Assembly (NCBI GenBank): GCA_937875035.1 | Contig: CALNCF010000147.1 | Span: 1-20,067, forward strand | DNA length: 20,067 bases | Origin: an uncultured Sphingobacteriaceae bacterium | GTDB taxonomy: Bacteria; Bacteroidota; Bacteroidia; Sphingobacteriales; Sphingobacteriaceae | Reading direction: 5' to 3' | Part shown: positions 1 to 7,012 of the stretch, in pieces | How positions within the stretch are numbered: the first letter of the stretch is position 1 | Layout of the letters: each line of letters begins with the position of its first letter | Translations under genes and position numbers: made by a program | Notes under the pieces: generated by a model | What the model was told of the DNA's origin: nothing | The model's input: the letters and a program-made list of their open reading frames with translations, nothing else | Database searches by the model: none

Positions 1-407
1 GTTCGGCCATGTTCAAAGAAGACTATTCGCAGATGGTGATCGTGAAAGACATCGAGATCTATTCGCTCTGTGAGCATCACCTCCTGCCCTTCTTCGGAAA
101 AGCGCACGTAGCCTATATTCCCAACGGGCATATCGTAGGTTTAAGTAAGATCCCCCGTGTAGCCGACGCCTTCGCGCGACGCTTGCAGGTGCAGGAACGA
201 CTCACCAACGAGATCAGGGATTGCATACAGGATACCCTCAAGCCTGCGGGCGTAGCGGTGGTTATCGAGTGCCGTCACCTCTGCATGAGCATGAGAGGCA
301 TTCAGAAACAAAACTCCGTAACCACGACTTCCGCGTTTACCGGGGCTTTCGAAAATGAAAAGACACGCGCCGAGTTTATGCGCTTGATCACCGCCGACCT
401 CGATTGA
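1..407 (+). CDS. folE: GTP cyclohydrolase I, 3' part (5' end off the window)
   Basis: GTP cyclohydrolase I converts GTP to 7,8-dihydroneopterin triphosphate, the first step of folate and pterin synthesis in the cytoplasm. The window enters mid-gene: the frame is open from base 3 (Ser-Ala before the first Met at 9), so the Met at 9 is internal and roughly 70-90 N-terminal residues lie outside the window. The visible part carries the zinc-site signature SLCEHHLLPF, with its Cys and His ligands, followed by GKAHVAYIPNG and GLSKIPRV. It also has the second Cys region (CRHLCMSMRG) and the C-terminal QNSVTTTSAFTGAF segment typical of FolE. The stop is TGA at 405-407, followed by a hairpin terminator. 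Identification is secure from these motifs; only the N-terminus is unknown. Confidence 0.96.
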   Translation, partial: SAMFKEDYSQMVIVKDIEIYSLCEHHLLPFFGKAHVAYIPNGHIVGLSKIPRVADAFARRLQVQERLTNEIRDCIQDTLKPAGVAVVIECRHLCMSMRGIQKQNSVTTTSAFTGAFENEKTRAEFMRLITADLD

Positions 408-433
408 TCAATAAAGTATATAGCGAAATACAG

Positions 434-463
434 AGCCTGATGGTAATTCCCTCAGGCTTTTTT
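434..463 (+). terminator. Rho-independent terminator after folE
   Basis: A 7-bp stem AGCCTGA (434-440) / TCAGGCT (452-458) encloses an 11-base loop in which GG/CC can add two more pairs, and it runs into six T (458-463). It sits 27 bases after the folE stop. The right arm doubles as the last codons and TGA stop of the convergent membrane-protein gene. On the minus strand the bases after the hairpin are not T-rich, so it should work mainly for folE. Confidence 0.75.
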
Positions 464-874
464 GTTGATCTCCGTAATGGCCCGGATGCGGAAGACCATG
501 CTGAGGATGTACGACGCGACAAAGATCACGATGAGAAACATCAGGAACCGGTAATTAGGTATCCTCGATCCTAATTGAATTAATCCCGCCACCAAAGCCG
601 AGCCCGAAACCGTATAAGCGATAATGGTATACTGCTCATATTTTTTATAGAGATCCATATTGATCTTCCGCGTATCGGCAAAACCCGAACGCCGGTAAAA
701 TACATACGCGGAGATCAGGGAAACAAGCGTACCCAGGTAGAGTACCGGGGCGCTTCCTTCCGGGAAAAAACCGGTATTTCCAGATTGTGTCGAAATACCC
801 AGCACCAGGCATACCGCAGCGTTCACGATGAAGCGGCTGTAAATAAGTTTATTCTTACGAAGCGTATTATCCAT
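452..874 (-). CDS. Small integral membrane protein, unknown function (140 aa)
   Basis: I do not recognise a named family. The protein has about four hydrophobic segments, near residues 14-30, 43-61, 85-103 and 108-128. A basic stretch lies between the second and third (YRRSGFADTRK), and the tail is positively charged and ends in NKKA. There is no signal peptide cleavage site or catalytic motif, so it is most likely an inner-membrane protein. It is the second gene of a pair: its start overlaps the end of the upstream gene by 8 bp (867-874), implying co-transcription and translational coupling. Its stop codon lies in the terminator hairpin of the convergent folE gene. Length and topology resemble the neighbour's (139 aa), so the two may be distant paralogues or form a complex; that is inference only. 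Confidence 0.75.
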   Translation of the reverse strand: MDNTLRKNKLIYSRFIVNAAVCLVLGISTQSGNTGFFPEGSAPVLYLGTLVSLISAYVFYRRSGFADTRKINMDLYKKYEQYTIIAYTVSGSALVAGLIQLGSRIPNYRFLMFLIVIFVASYILSMVFRIRAITEINKKA

Positions 875-1286
875 TGCGGCGAAGCTTGTTGAGGGTAAGC
901 GAATGAGTGATTACGGCAGCGATGTACGACATGGCCGCGAGGATAAAAAAGAAACGCGAGATCCGGTCTGCCGTGGAGCTGAAGGTAACCAGCGCCACGA
1001 TCAGCATAATAACGGTAAACAGCCAGGCATTGCGTGATAAGGCTGAAAGATAGATCAGGCCCTCATCTTCTTCGCGCAGCACGATCACACGGGGAGTCAT
1101 CACCTGGAACAGCAGGGCCGGAACGATCATACACACGGCCAGGATATAGCCGGTATGGTAATGATCGGTTTGCAGCGCTTCGGGCAGCGTAGCGAATTGC
1201 AGGATCAGGGCGATCAGCGCCGCCATCCCCGCCCCGGCATAAAGGCATATGCGTACCAGCTTATTGCGTTCGATAAATTCTTCCAT
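867..1286 (-). CDS. Small integral membrane protein, unknown function (139 aa)
   Basis: The function is unrecognised. About four membrane segments are visible, near residues 11-30, 45-64, 86-103 and 110-128, with a short basic N-terminus (IERNKLVR) and a basic C-terminus (LNKLRRNG). Between helices two and three lies a charged stretch VLREEDEGL. It is the first gene of a two-gene unit with the 140-aa membrane protein, overlapping it by 8 bp. The ATG at 1284-1286 is preceded four bases upstream by a Bacteroidota -7-like motif (TACCTTTG on the minus strand), so the message may be nearly leaderless. An array of four 11-bp direct repeats lies roughly 95-135 bp upstream and could be a control region. 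The gene looks real because of its consistent hydrophobic pattern and coupling. Confidence 0.75.
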   Translation of the reverse strand: MEEFIERNKLVRICLYAGAGMAALIALILQFATLPEALQTDHYHTGYILAVCMIVPALLFQVMTPRVIVLREEDEGLIYLSALSRNAWLFTVIMLIVALVTFSSTADRISRFFFILAAMSYIAAVITHSLTLNKLRRNG

Positions 1287-1290
1287 GGTC

Positions 1291-1298
1291 CAAAGGTA
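1291..1298 (-). promoter_or_regulatory. Possible -7 promoter element for the membrane-protein pair
   Basis: The minus strand reads TACCTTTG, an exact match to the Bacteroidota TAnnTTTG -7 consensus, ending four bases before the ATG of the 139-aa gene. No good TTTG element is seen 18-19 bases further upstream (only a TTG at 13 bases), so support is partial. Confidence 0.35.
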
Positions 1299-1378
1299 TA
1301 AAAAATAGGGGCAAGGCAGGCACCGGAGCCCACGCAGGAATAACTTAAAAGCAGCTCAAAGAGTAGAGTGCCCTGTAA

Positions 1379-1422
1379 ATACTCCATAGATACACCATAT
1401 ATACTCCATGGATACTCCATAA
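1379..1422. repeat. Four tandem copies of an 11-bp repeat
   Basis: The units are ATACTCCATAG (1379-1389), ATACACCATAT (1390-1400), ATACTCCATGG (1401-1411) and ATACTCCATAA (1412-1422), directly abutting. The core ATAC[TA]CCAT is kept in all four, and variation is confined mainly to the last two bases. The spacing is close to one helical turn, which would place each core on the same DNA face. The array lies about 95-135 bp upstream of the minus-strand membrane-protein pair and about 150-190 bp upstream of the fabD promoter on the other side. Confidence 0.85.
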
Positions 1423-1569
1423 AAGTAGTACAGGTTGTCTATAATTATAGTCATATGGAACGCCCGGAATACCCTCCTTAACAGGGCTATATGACCCGTT
1501 GTGGGGTAAGATTTTCAGCTCTTAACCCCCGGCTTCCCCGGCCAAAAGCGGAATAACCCCGCATTTTAA

Positions 1570-1599
1570 TTTGATTTTTCCTTTCATCTGATAACTTTG
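1570..1599 (+). promoter_or_regulatory. Bacteroidota-type promoter of fabD
   Basis: TTTG at 1570-1573 is followed after 18 bases by TAACTTTG at 1592-1599. Both elements match the primary-sigma consensus of Bacteroidota (TTTG near -33, TAnnTTTG near -7) with correct spacing. The ATG of fabD lies 24 bases after the -7 element, leaving a leader of about 20 bases. Confidence 0.8.
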
Positions 1600-1623
1600 A
1601 AGCCTGAAACTAAATCATAAAGC

Positions 1624-2496
1624 ATGAAGGCATACGTATTTCCGGGGCAAGGCGCCCAGTTCGTTGGAATGGGAAAAGAGCTGTACGAAAACTCAGCGCA
1701 GGCAAAAGACTTATTCGAGAAAGCAAACGAGATCATCGGCTTCCGCATTACCGACCTGATGTTCAGTGGTACCGACGAAGACCTTAAGCAAACGAAAGTG
1801 ACCCAGCCGGCCATCTTCCTGCACTCGGTGATCCTCGCCAGAACGATCGGAGATTTTAAGCCGGAAATGGTAGCAGGCCATTCATTGGGAGAGTTCTCCG
1901 CGCTCGTTGCGAACGGAACCCTCGCTTTCGAAGACGCCCTGCGCCTGGTGATCGCCCGGGCAAATGCCATGCAGAAAGCCTGCGAGGTACGCCCCTCTAC
2001 CATGGCCGCGATTCTCGGACTGGAAGATAAAATAGTAGAAGACATCTGCGCGCAGATCGATGAGATCGTCGTGCCAGCGAATTATAATTGTCCGGGCCAG
2101 CTCGTGATCTCCGGCTCGATCGAAGGGGTGAAGCAAGCCTGCGAGAAATTAACCGAAGCGGGGGCTAAACGCGCGCTGATCCTTAATGTGGGCGGCGCTT
2201 TCCACTCGCCGTTAATGGAGCCTGCACGGGTAGAGCTGGAAGCCGCGATCAAAGCGACGCACTTCAGCACACCGGTATGCCCGGTTTACCAGAATATTAA
2301 TGCGAAGCCAACCACCGATCCGGATACCATTCGCCAGAACCTGATCGATCAGCTGACCGGAGCCGTACGCTGGACCCAAACGGTACAGGCCATGATCGCC
2401 GATGGTGCCAGCTCCTTTACAGAAGTAGGCCCGGGTACGGTACTGCAAGGCCTGGTGAAGAAAGCCGACCGCCAGATGCCTACATTCAGCGCGTAA
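1624..2496 (+). CDS. fabD: Malonyl CoA-acyl carrier protein transacylase
   Basis: FabD transfers the malonyl group from malonyl-CoA to acyl carrier protein, supplying the extender unit for type II fatty acid synthesis in the cytoplasm. At 290 residues it has the usual length. It opens with the family signature VFPGQGAQFVGMG, has the nucleophile elbow GHSLGE with Ser87, the conserved Arg112 in IARANAMQ, and the catalytic His194 in GGAFHSPLM; these correspond to Ser92, Arg117 and His201 of the E. coli enzyme. A late FTEVGPGTVLQGL motif is also typical. The gene stands alone, with its own promoter upstream and a strong terminator downstream, so it is probably monocistronic here. The ATG at 1624 begins exactly at the conserved N-terminus. 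Confidence 0.97.
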   Translation: MKAYVFPGQGAQFVGMGKELYENSAQAKDLFEKANEIIGFRITDLMFSGTDEDLKQTKVTQPAIFLHSVILARTIGDFKPEMVAGHSLGEFSALVANGTLAFEDALRLVIARANAMQKACEVRPSTMAAILGLEDKIVEDICAQIDEIVVPANYNCPGQLVISGSIEGVKQACEKLTEAGAKRALILNVGGAFHSPLMEPARVELEAAIKATHFSTPVCPVYQNINAKPTTDPDTIRQNLIDQLTGAVRWTQTVQAMIADGASSFTEVGPGTVLQGLVKKADRQMPTFSA

Positions 2497-2513
2497 GGTA
2501 CACCTGCTAAAAG

Positions 2514-2563
2514 AAACGTGTCGTTCAGGGAGCGTCCGGGTCCTTTCAGAATGACACGTTTTT
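2514..2563 (+). terminator. Strong rho-independent terminator after fabD
   Basis: AAACGTGTC (2514-2522) pairs perfectly with GACACGTTT (2553-2561). After one G-T wobble the stem continues as TTC (2524-2526) / GAA (2549-2551), about 13 pairs in total. The loop has further GGGA/TCCT pairing potential. The right arm runs into TTTTT (2559-2563). It lies 18 bases beyond the fabD stop and isolates fabD from the downstream kinase gene. Confidence 0.85.
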
Positions 2564-2598
2564 GTGTTAACTTAGCTCACCTGTAAAGCGCGATCATA

Positions 2599-5500
2599 TT
2601 GACAAACTACCTTAGAAATAGCAGGAACCTTTTCTTCCTTTCCGTCTCTTTTTTTCTGTTAGCGATCCTCATTCACTGGTTTTTTAACAAAGAAGATTCC
2701 CTGAACAGGATCGGGCAACGGATCGAGAGCAGGCTGTCTGCGAAAGAAGAGATGATCCGTCAGCTCCTGGCCGACCACCTGGTAGATACGGCCGTAGCCT
2801 ATGCCTCATCCCCACAGAAGAACACACCGGTATGGAAAGAGCTGAACGACAAGTTCAGCGAAAATAATGTGATCCTGCTCCTGTTCAATGGCGACAGGCT
2901 GGCCTTCTGGACCAGCAACCGTGTCGTTCCCGAAAAGCAATGGAAGCTGATCAAAGAAGGCACTAATTTCCTGAAGCTCGACAACGGCTGGTATTTCATT
3001 ATCAAAGAAACCCGCGGAGCCGTGAGCCTCGTCACCCTGTTATCCATCCGTAAGGAATACAATTACCAGAACGAATACCTGCGCAACCGCTTTGCCGACC
3101 AGCTGGGATTTCCCGATTACATCGAGCTCAGCAATCATGTGAACGAAGGCGATTATGCCGTGAAAGACAGCGAAGGCAAGGTCTTGTTCATGATCGCCGT
3201 CAACAGCCAGAAGTTCAGCCTTACCCCCGTTTATTACGAGGTGGGTCTCTGGATCCTGGCCATCTTCTTTTTATACCTTTCGGTAAACAGCTTCGCGAAG
3301 TTCCTCTGGAATAAAGGGGAATGGCTGGCAGCCCTGCTCAGCATCGGTATTGTCATCGTCATTTTCAGGTCGGTCACCATGATCTGGTCGGTACCCAGGG
3401 CCCTGTATAAGCTCGACATCTTCAGCCCGGAACATTATGCCTCCAACTTCCTGTTCCCTTCAATGGGCGACCTCCTGCTCAACCTGCTGCTGCTGCACTG
3501 GCTGGTGTCCTTCTTTTATGAACGCGGACGAGAGCTCAATTTCCGCATCCAAAAAGTAAGGACAAGCTATATCGTTTCATTCCTGTTTATTGCCGCCACC
3601 TATGTGTTCATCGATCTGCTGAACGATATGTTCGAAGGCCTGGTGATGAACTCCAATATCTCTTTCGAGCTGACCAATATCCTGTCCCTTTCAGGCTATA
3701 GCCTGATCGGTTTTTTCCTCCTGGGACTTACCCTCTATACCTTCTTTACCGACATACTCATCAGCATTTTTCACCAGTTCTATTTAAGCAAGCAGGAAAA
3801 GCTGCTCGTGTTTATAGGGTCGGTGATGCTGATCCTCGCGGCGAAAGCCATGCTGAACGAGCTGAACATCCTCATGCTTACCAATACGGTTTTCCTGGTG
3901 GTGCTCGAACGCGCGAAGACCCGGAAGAAGGAATACCTCACCTTCCCGACTGTAGTGATGGTGCTGATGATCTTTGCGCTGGCCAGCGCGTCGCGCTTAA
4001 CCACCTACACCGCGAACAAAGAGAAAGAGAACCGCAAGCTGATGGCTTCCAAGCTCGAGTCGGCAAACGACCCGATCGCGGAATACCTGCTCGAAGAGCT
4101 GGTGAAGAAATTAAAGTCCGACCCGGCAGTGAAAGATCATTTCAGCAGCAGGTCGCCCAACAACGAAAAGCTCTATGCACGGGTACAGCAGCTCTACTTC
4201 GGGGGCTATTTCTCTAAATATGATCTCAGCATTTATGAGTTCGATAATAACGGAGCGCCCTTTAATACCAATGTTACCCGCGACCTCGAATACTTCAACG
4301 AGCTGATCGAGCAGCAATGTACCCCCACATTCAACCGGTATTTTTATTACCTCTCGAACTCCTACGGAATCCTCACCTATTATGGTAAGATCCCGATGTT
4401 CGAAGGAGATCAGCGCATAGGCACCATGGTGATCGAGCTGAAATCGAAATACTTCCGCGACGACAATATCTTCCCCGAGCTGCTGCTCGAAGGCAGCCTC
4501 AAGATGAACAAAGATTTCCAGGCTTATTCCTACTCGATCTATAAGCAGGGAAGGCTGGTCACCCAGCAGGGTAATTACCCCTACAGCCTGCAATCGGCCG
4601 AGTTCTCCGATGCATCCCAGGGCTATACCTTCCTGAAGAACAAAGGGTACGATCACCTCGTATACAAGCCGAACCCGCAATTGCTCATCGTAGTGAGCCG
4701 CGAAGAAGAAAGCTCCTTCAAGGTGCTGGCCGTGTTCTCCTATATCTTCGGTATCTTCTCGCTGCTGCTCTTCATCTTTTACATCCGGCGAACCGTATCG
4801 CGGAACTACAACCCCGGCAACCGCAACCTGCGCAGCGCCAAAGGAAAATTCCGTTTCCTGTTCAAGACCAGGATACAGACCTCCATGGTCTTTGCCGTTA
4901 TAGTCTCCGTCAGCCTCATCGGGTATATCACCCTGCTCTACATCAGCGAGCAATACAATAAGCAACAATACGAACGCATCAGTCAAAAGGTACGCTCCAT
5001 TTTACTGGCCCTGGAAAAACGCACCTCGAACCTCCGCACCATCAGCCTGAAGAACGACGACAATTTCTCGATCGAGCTGAAGAACCTGTCGGACCTGTAC
5101 CTGACAGACATCAATATTTTTGACCAGAACGGCAACCTCGTGATCTCCTCGCAGCCAAAGATCTACGAGGAAGGCTTAGTGTCGCGCAAGATGAACCCCG
5201 AAGCCTATATCGAGCTGCGGCATTTCGCCCGTTCGGAATTTACCACGAACGAACGCATCGGCACGCTGAATTACCTGTCGTCGTATGCGCCGATCCGCAA
5301 CATCAGCAATAAGACCATTGCCTACCTCAACCTGCCCTATTTTGCCAACAAAACGGAGTACGAGCTGCGGGTATCGCAATTCCTCACCACGTTCATCAAT
5401 GTGTATGTATTTATTTTTGTGATGATCGGCTTTGTGGCCTTCTTCCTCGCGAACTCCATCACCCTGCCCCTTACCCTGATCGAGCAACAGCTGCGCGAAA

Positions 5501-6309
5501 CCAAGATCGGGAAGAAGATGGACCCGATCTCCTGGAAGCGTCGCGACGAGATCGGCACGCTCATCAACGAATACAACCGCATGATCGGGGAGCTGGAAGA
5601 AAGCACGGAAAAGCTGGCCAAATCCGAACGGGAGAATGCCTGGCGGGAAATGGCCAAGCAGGTAGCGCACGAGATCAAGAACCCGCTGACCCCCATCAAG
5701 CTGGGCATGCAGCAGCTGGAACGTTCGTGGCGCGACGGCGATCCGCAGTTCGACGAGAAATTCGAAAAATTCAGCCGTACTATTATCCAGCAGATCGAAA
5801 GTCTCGCGCTCATCGCCTCCGAGTTCTCGAGCTTCGCGCAGATGCCGGTGGCACGCACGGAAAAGGTAGATGTGAAAGAGATCCTGAAAAGTGTGGTCGA
5901 CCTGTATAAGAACTCCGCGGGAGCAACCATCAGCCTCGGCTTCCTGCCTGCGCTGAGAGCCCATGTGCTGGCCGACAAGGACCAGATGATACGCACCTTT
6001 AACAACCTCATCAAAAATGCCATACAGGCCATACCCGCCGAGCGCAACGGAGAGGTGAGCATCGAGATGCTGAATGAAGGGGATACCCTCCTGATCATGA
6101 TCCAGGATAACGGGATCGGGATCGATGAATCGCTGCGCGAGAAAATATTCACGCCGAACTTTACCACCAAGAATTCGGGTATGGGTATGGGGCTGGCCAT
6201 TATCCGCAATATCATCCTGAATGCGGGCGGGAAGGTCTGGTTCGAATCCGTACTCAATAAAGGCACTGCTTTTTACGTTTCTCTACCATTGTATGTTGGT
6301 GATGAGTAA
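2599..6309 (+). CDS. Large polytopic membrane sensor histidine kinase, NtrY-like core (1236 aa)
   Basis: This is a sensor kinase that should autophosphorylate on His and pass phosphate to an unidentified response regulator. Visible order: one helix near 11-29; an external domain near 30-210; a cluster of about eight helices from 214 to 465; a second external region 466-707; helices at 708-728 and 761-782; a third external region 783-930; and a final helix 931-954. HAMP (about 955-1008), a HisKA H-box with His1024 (AKQVAHEIKNPLTPIKL, as in NtrY), and a HATPase domain follow, with N-box NNLIKNAIQA from 1135, DNGIGID from 1170 and a GMGMGLAI loop. The start is TTG at 2599: an in-frame stop at 2584-2586 rules out anything much earlier, and the first ATG would remove the first helix. 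The stop overlaps the next gene by 8 bp. No response regulator gene is adjacent. Confidence 0.92.
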   Translation: MTNYLRNSRNLFFLSVSFFLLAILIHWFFNKEDSLNRIGQRIESRLSAKEEMIRQLLADHLVDTAVAYASSPQKNTPVWKELNDKFSENNVILLLFNGDRLAFWTSNRVVPEKQWKLIKEGTNFLKLDNGWYFIIKETRGAVSLVTLLSIRKEYNYQNEYLRNRFADQLGFPDYIELSNHVNEGDYAVKDSEGKVLFMIAVNSQKFSLTPVYYEVGLWILAIFFLYLSVNSFAKFLWNKGEWLAALLSIGIVIVIFRSVTMIWSVPRALYKLDIFSPEHYASNFLFPSMGDLLLNLLLLHWLVSFFYERGRELNFRIQKVRTSYIVSFLFIAATYVFIDLLNDMFEGLVMNSNISFELTNILSLSGYSLIGFFLLGLTLYTFFTDILISIFHQFYLSKQEKLLVFIGSVMLILAAKAMLNELNILMLTNTVFLVVLERAKTRKKEYLTFPTVVMVLMIFALASASRLTTYTANKEKENRKLMASKLESANDPIAEYLLEELVKKLKSDPAVKDHFSSRSPNNEKLYARVQQLYFGGYFSKYDLSIYEFDNNGAPFNTNVTRDLEYFNELIEQQCTPTFNRYFYYLSNSYGILTYYGKIPMFEGDQRIGTMVIELKSKYFRDDNIFPELLLEGSLKMNKDFQAYSYSIYKQGRLVTQQGNYPYSLQSAEFSDASQGYTFLKNKGYDHLVYKPNPQLLIVVSREEESSFKVLAVFSYIFGIFSLLLFIFYIRRTVSRNYNPGNRNLRSAKGKFRFLFKTRIQTSMVFAVIVSVSLIGYITLLYISEQYNKQQYERISQKVRSILLALEKRTSNLRTISLKNDDNFSIELKNLSDLYLTDINIFDQNGNLVISSQPKIYEEGLVSRKMNPEAYIELRHFARSEFTTNERIGTLNYLSSYAPIRNISNKTIAYLNLPYFANKTEYELRVSQFLTTFINVYVFIFVMIGFVAFFLANSITLPLTLIEQQLRETKIGKKMDPISWKRRDEIGTLINEYNRMIGELEESTEKLAKSERENAWREMAKQVAHEIKNPLTPIKLGMQQLERSWRDGDPQFDEKFEKFSRTIIQQIESLALIASEFSSFAQMPVARTEKVDVKEILKSVVDLYKNSAGATISLGFLPALRAHVLADKDQMIRTFNNLIKNAIQAIPAERNGEVSIEMLNEGDTLLIMIQDNGIGIDESLREKIFTPNFTTKNSGMGMGLAIIRNIILNAGGKVWFESVLNKGTAFYVSLPLYVGDE

Positions 6310-7012
6310 AAAAAACGGGTTCCTGCTCTTCTTTCTGTTGCTGAACGGCATTGCCCTGGCTCAACAGGCGCCATCTTTCCGGCAGAAAAGGGTACAGGTA
6401 CGATCGGATACCCTGCGGCTGGATACCCTTGCCATCGCCCCCGGCTCCGTGATCATTACTGCACCAGACGGGGTAATGCCCGACAGCCTCTACGAGCTGA
6501 TCCCCGAAAAAGGACTTATTGTTTTCCGCTCCCTGCCTCCCGACAGCCTCGATATCGCTTACCGCACCTTTCCGCCTGTATTTACCCAACGCTACGCACA
6601 CAAAGATCCCCGGCTCATCAGCCCCGCGTTTTCCGGCAAGAACAACCCTTTTATGTTCACCCCCGAGATGCAGAAGAACGACCTGCTGTCGTTCGGGAAC
6701 CTCAATAAATCAGGGAGCATTACCCGGGGCATTACGGTCGGGAACAACCAGGATCTTTCCGTCAATTCATCCCTCAACCTGCAGCTGAACGGCAGGCTCA
6801 GCGATGAGGTGGAAGTGATCGCCGTGATCTCCGATGATAACATCCCCATACAGCCCGAAGGCAATACGCAGCAGATACAGGATTTCGACAAGGTGTTCAT
6901 CCAGTTGAAGAATAATGAGAATGTGCTTACCGCCGGCGACTTCGAGCTGCGCAGACCGGATTCGTATTTCATGAACTTCTTTAAGAAAGCCAAAGGCCGG
7001 CGCCGTGGCTAA
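6302..7012 (+). CDS. Large predicted outer-membrane protein, fragment 1 (N-terminal)
   Basis: This is the first of three open frames that read as one broken gene of about 1120 codons. The ATG at 6302 overlaps the kinase stop (ATGAGTAA), so the pair is probably translationally coupled. An ATG at 6293 is an alternative, but 6302 gives a clean signal peptide: basic MSKKN, a hydrophobic core, then ALA before QQAPS. The mature part has a region ending in SGSITRGITVGNNQDLSVN and then SLNLQLNGRLSDEVEVIAVI, a pattern I associate with a conserved Bacteroidota family of uncharacterised envelope proteins. The frame ends in an artefact-like KAKGRRRG tail at TAA 7010-7012. Removing one base near 6998 (within AAAGGCCGGCGCC) would join it to the next frame. 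I assign no biochemical function. Confidence 0.7.
   Translation: MSKKNGFLLFFLLLNGIALAQQAPSFRQKRVQVRSDTLRLDTLAIAPGSVIITAPDGVMPDSLYELIPEKGLIVFRSLPPDSLDIAYRTFPPVFTQRYAHKDPRLISPAFSGKNNPFMFTPEMQKNDLLSFGNLNKSGSITRGITVGNNQDLSVNSSLNLQLNGRLSDEVEVIAVISDDNIPIQPEGNTQQIQDFDKVFIQLKNNENVLTAGDFELRRPDSYFMNFFKKAKGRRRG

Larger units (their letters stand above)
1287..1569. other. Gene-free intergenic stretch with repeats and palindromes
   Basis: No convincing gene is seen between the minus-strand membrane pair and the fabD promoter. The stretch contains the four-copy 11-bp direct repeat (1379-1422) and a perfect 12-bp palindrome CTATAATTATAG (1439-1450). It also has a 7-bp inverted repeat GTCATAT (1450-1456) / ATATGAC (1489-1495) that encloses a second short inverted repeat CCCT (1472-1475) / AGGG (1483-1486). 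A short minus-strand frame crossing the repeats has low-complexity translation and no coding signal. A regulatory role is possible but unproven. Confidence 0.5.

Noticed and set aside
1214..1420. A 68-codon minus-strand frame starting in the 11-bp repeats
   Set aside because: It begins with repeat-encoded peptide (MEYPWSIYG), overlaps the start of the membrane-protein gene in another frame, and has no coding support.
1379..1422. The tandem repeats as a CRISPR array
   Set aside because: The units are 11 bp with no spacers and no cas genes are near.
4111..4986. A 291-codon open frame on the minus strand
   Set aside because: It lies wholly inside the histidine kinase gene, whose domains are clear on the plus strand; the translation is acidic low-complexity typical of an antisense frame.
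5176..6266. Two long overlapping minus-strand open frames (262 and 309 codons)
   Set aside because: They are antisense to the HAMP, HisKA and HATPase coding region, overlap each other, and show no recognisable domain.
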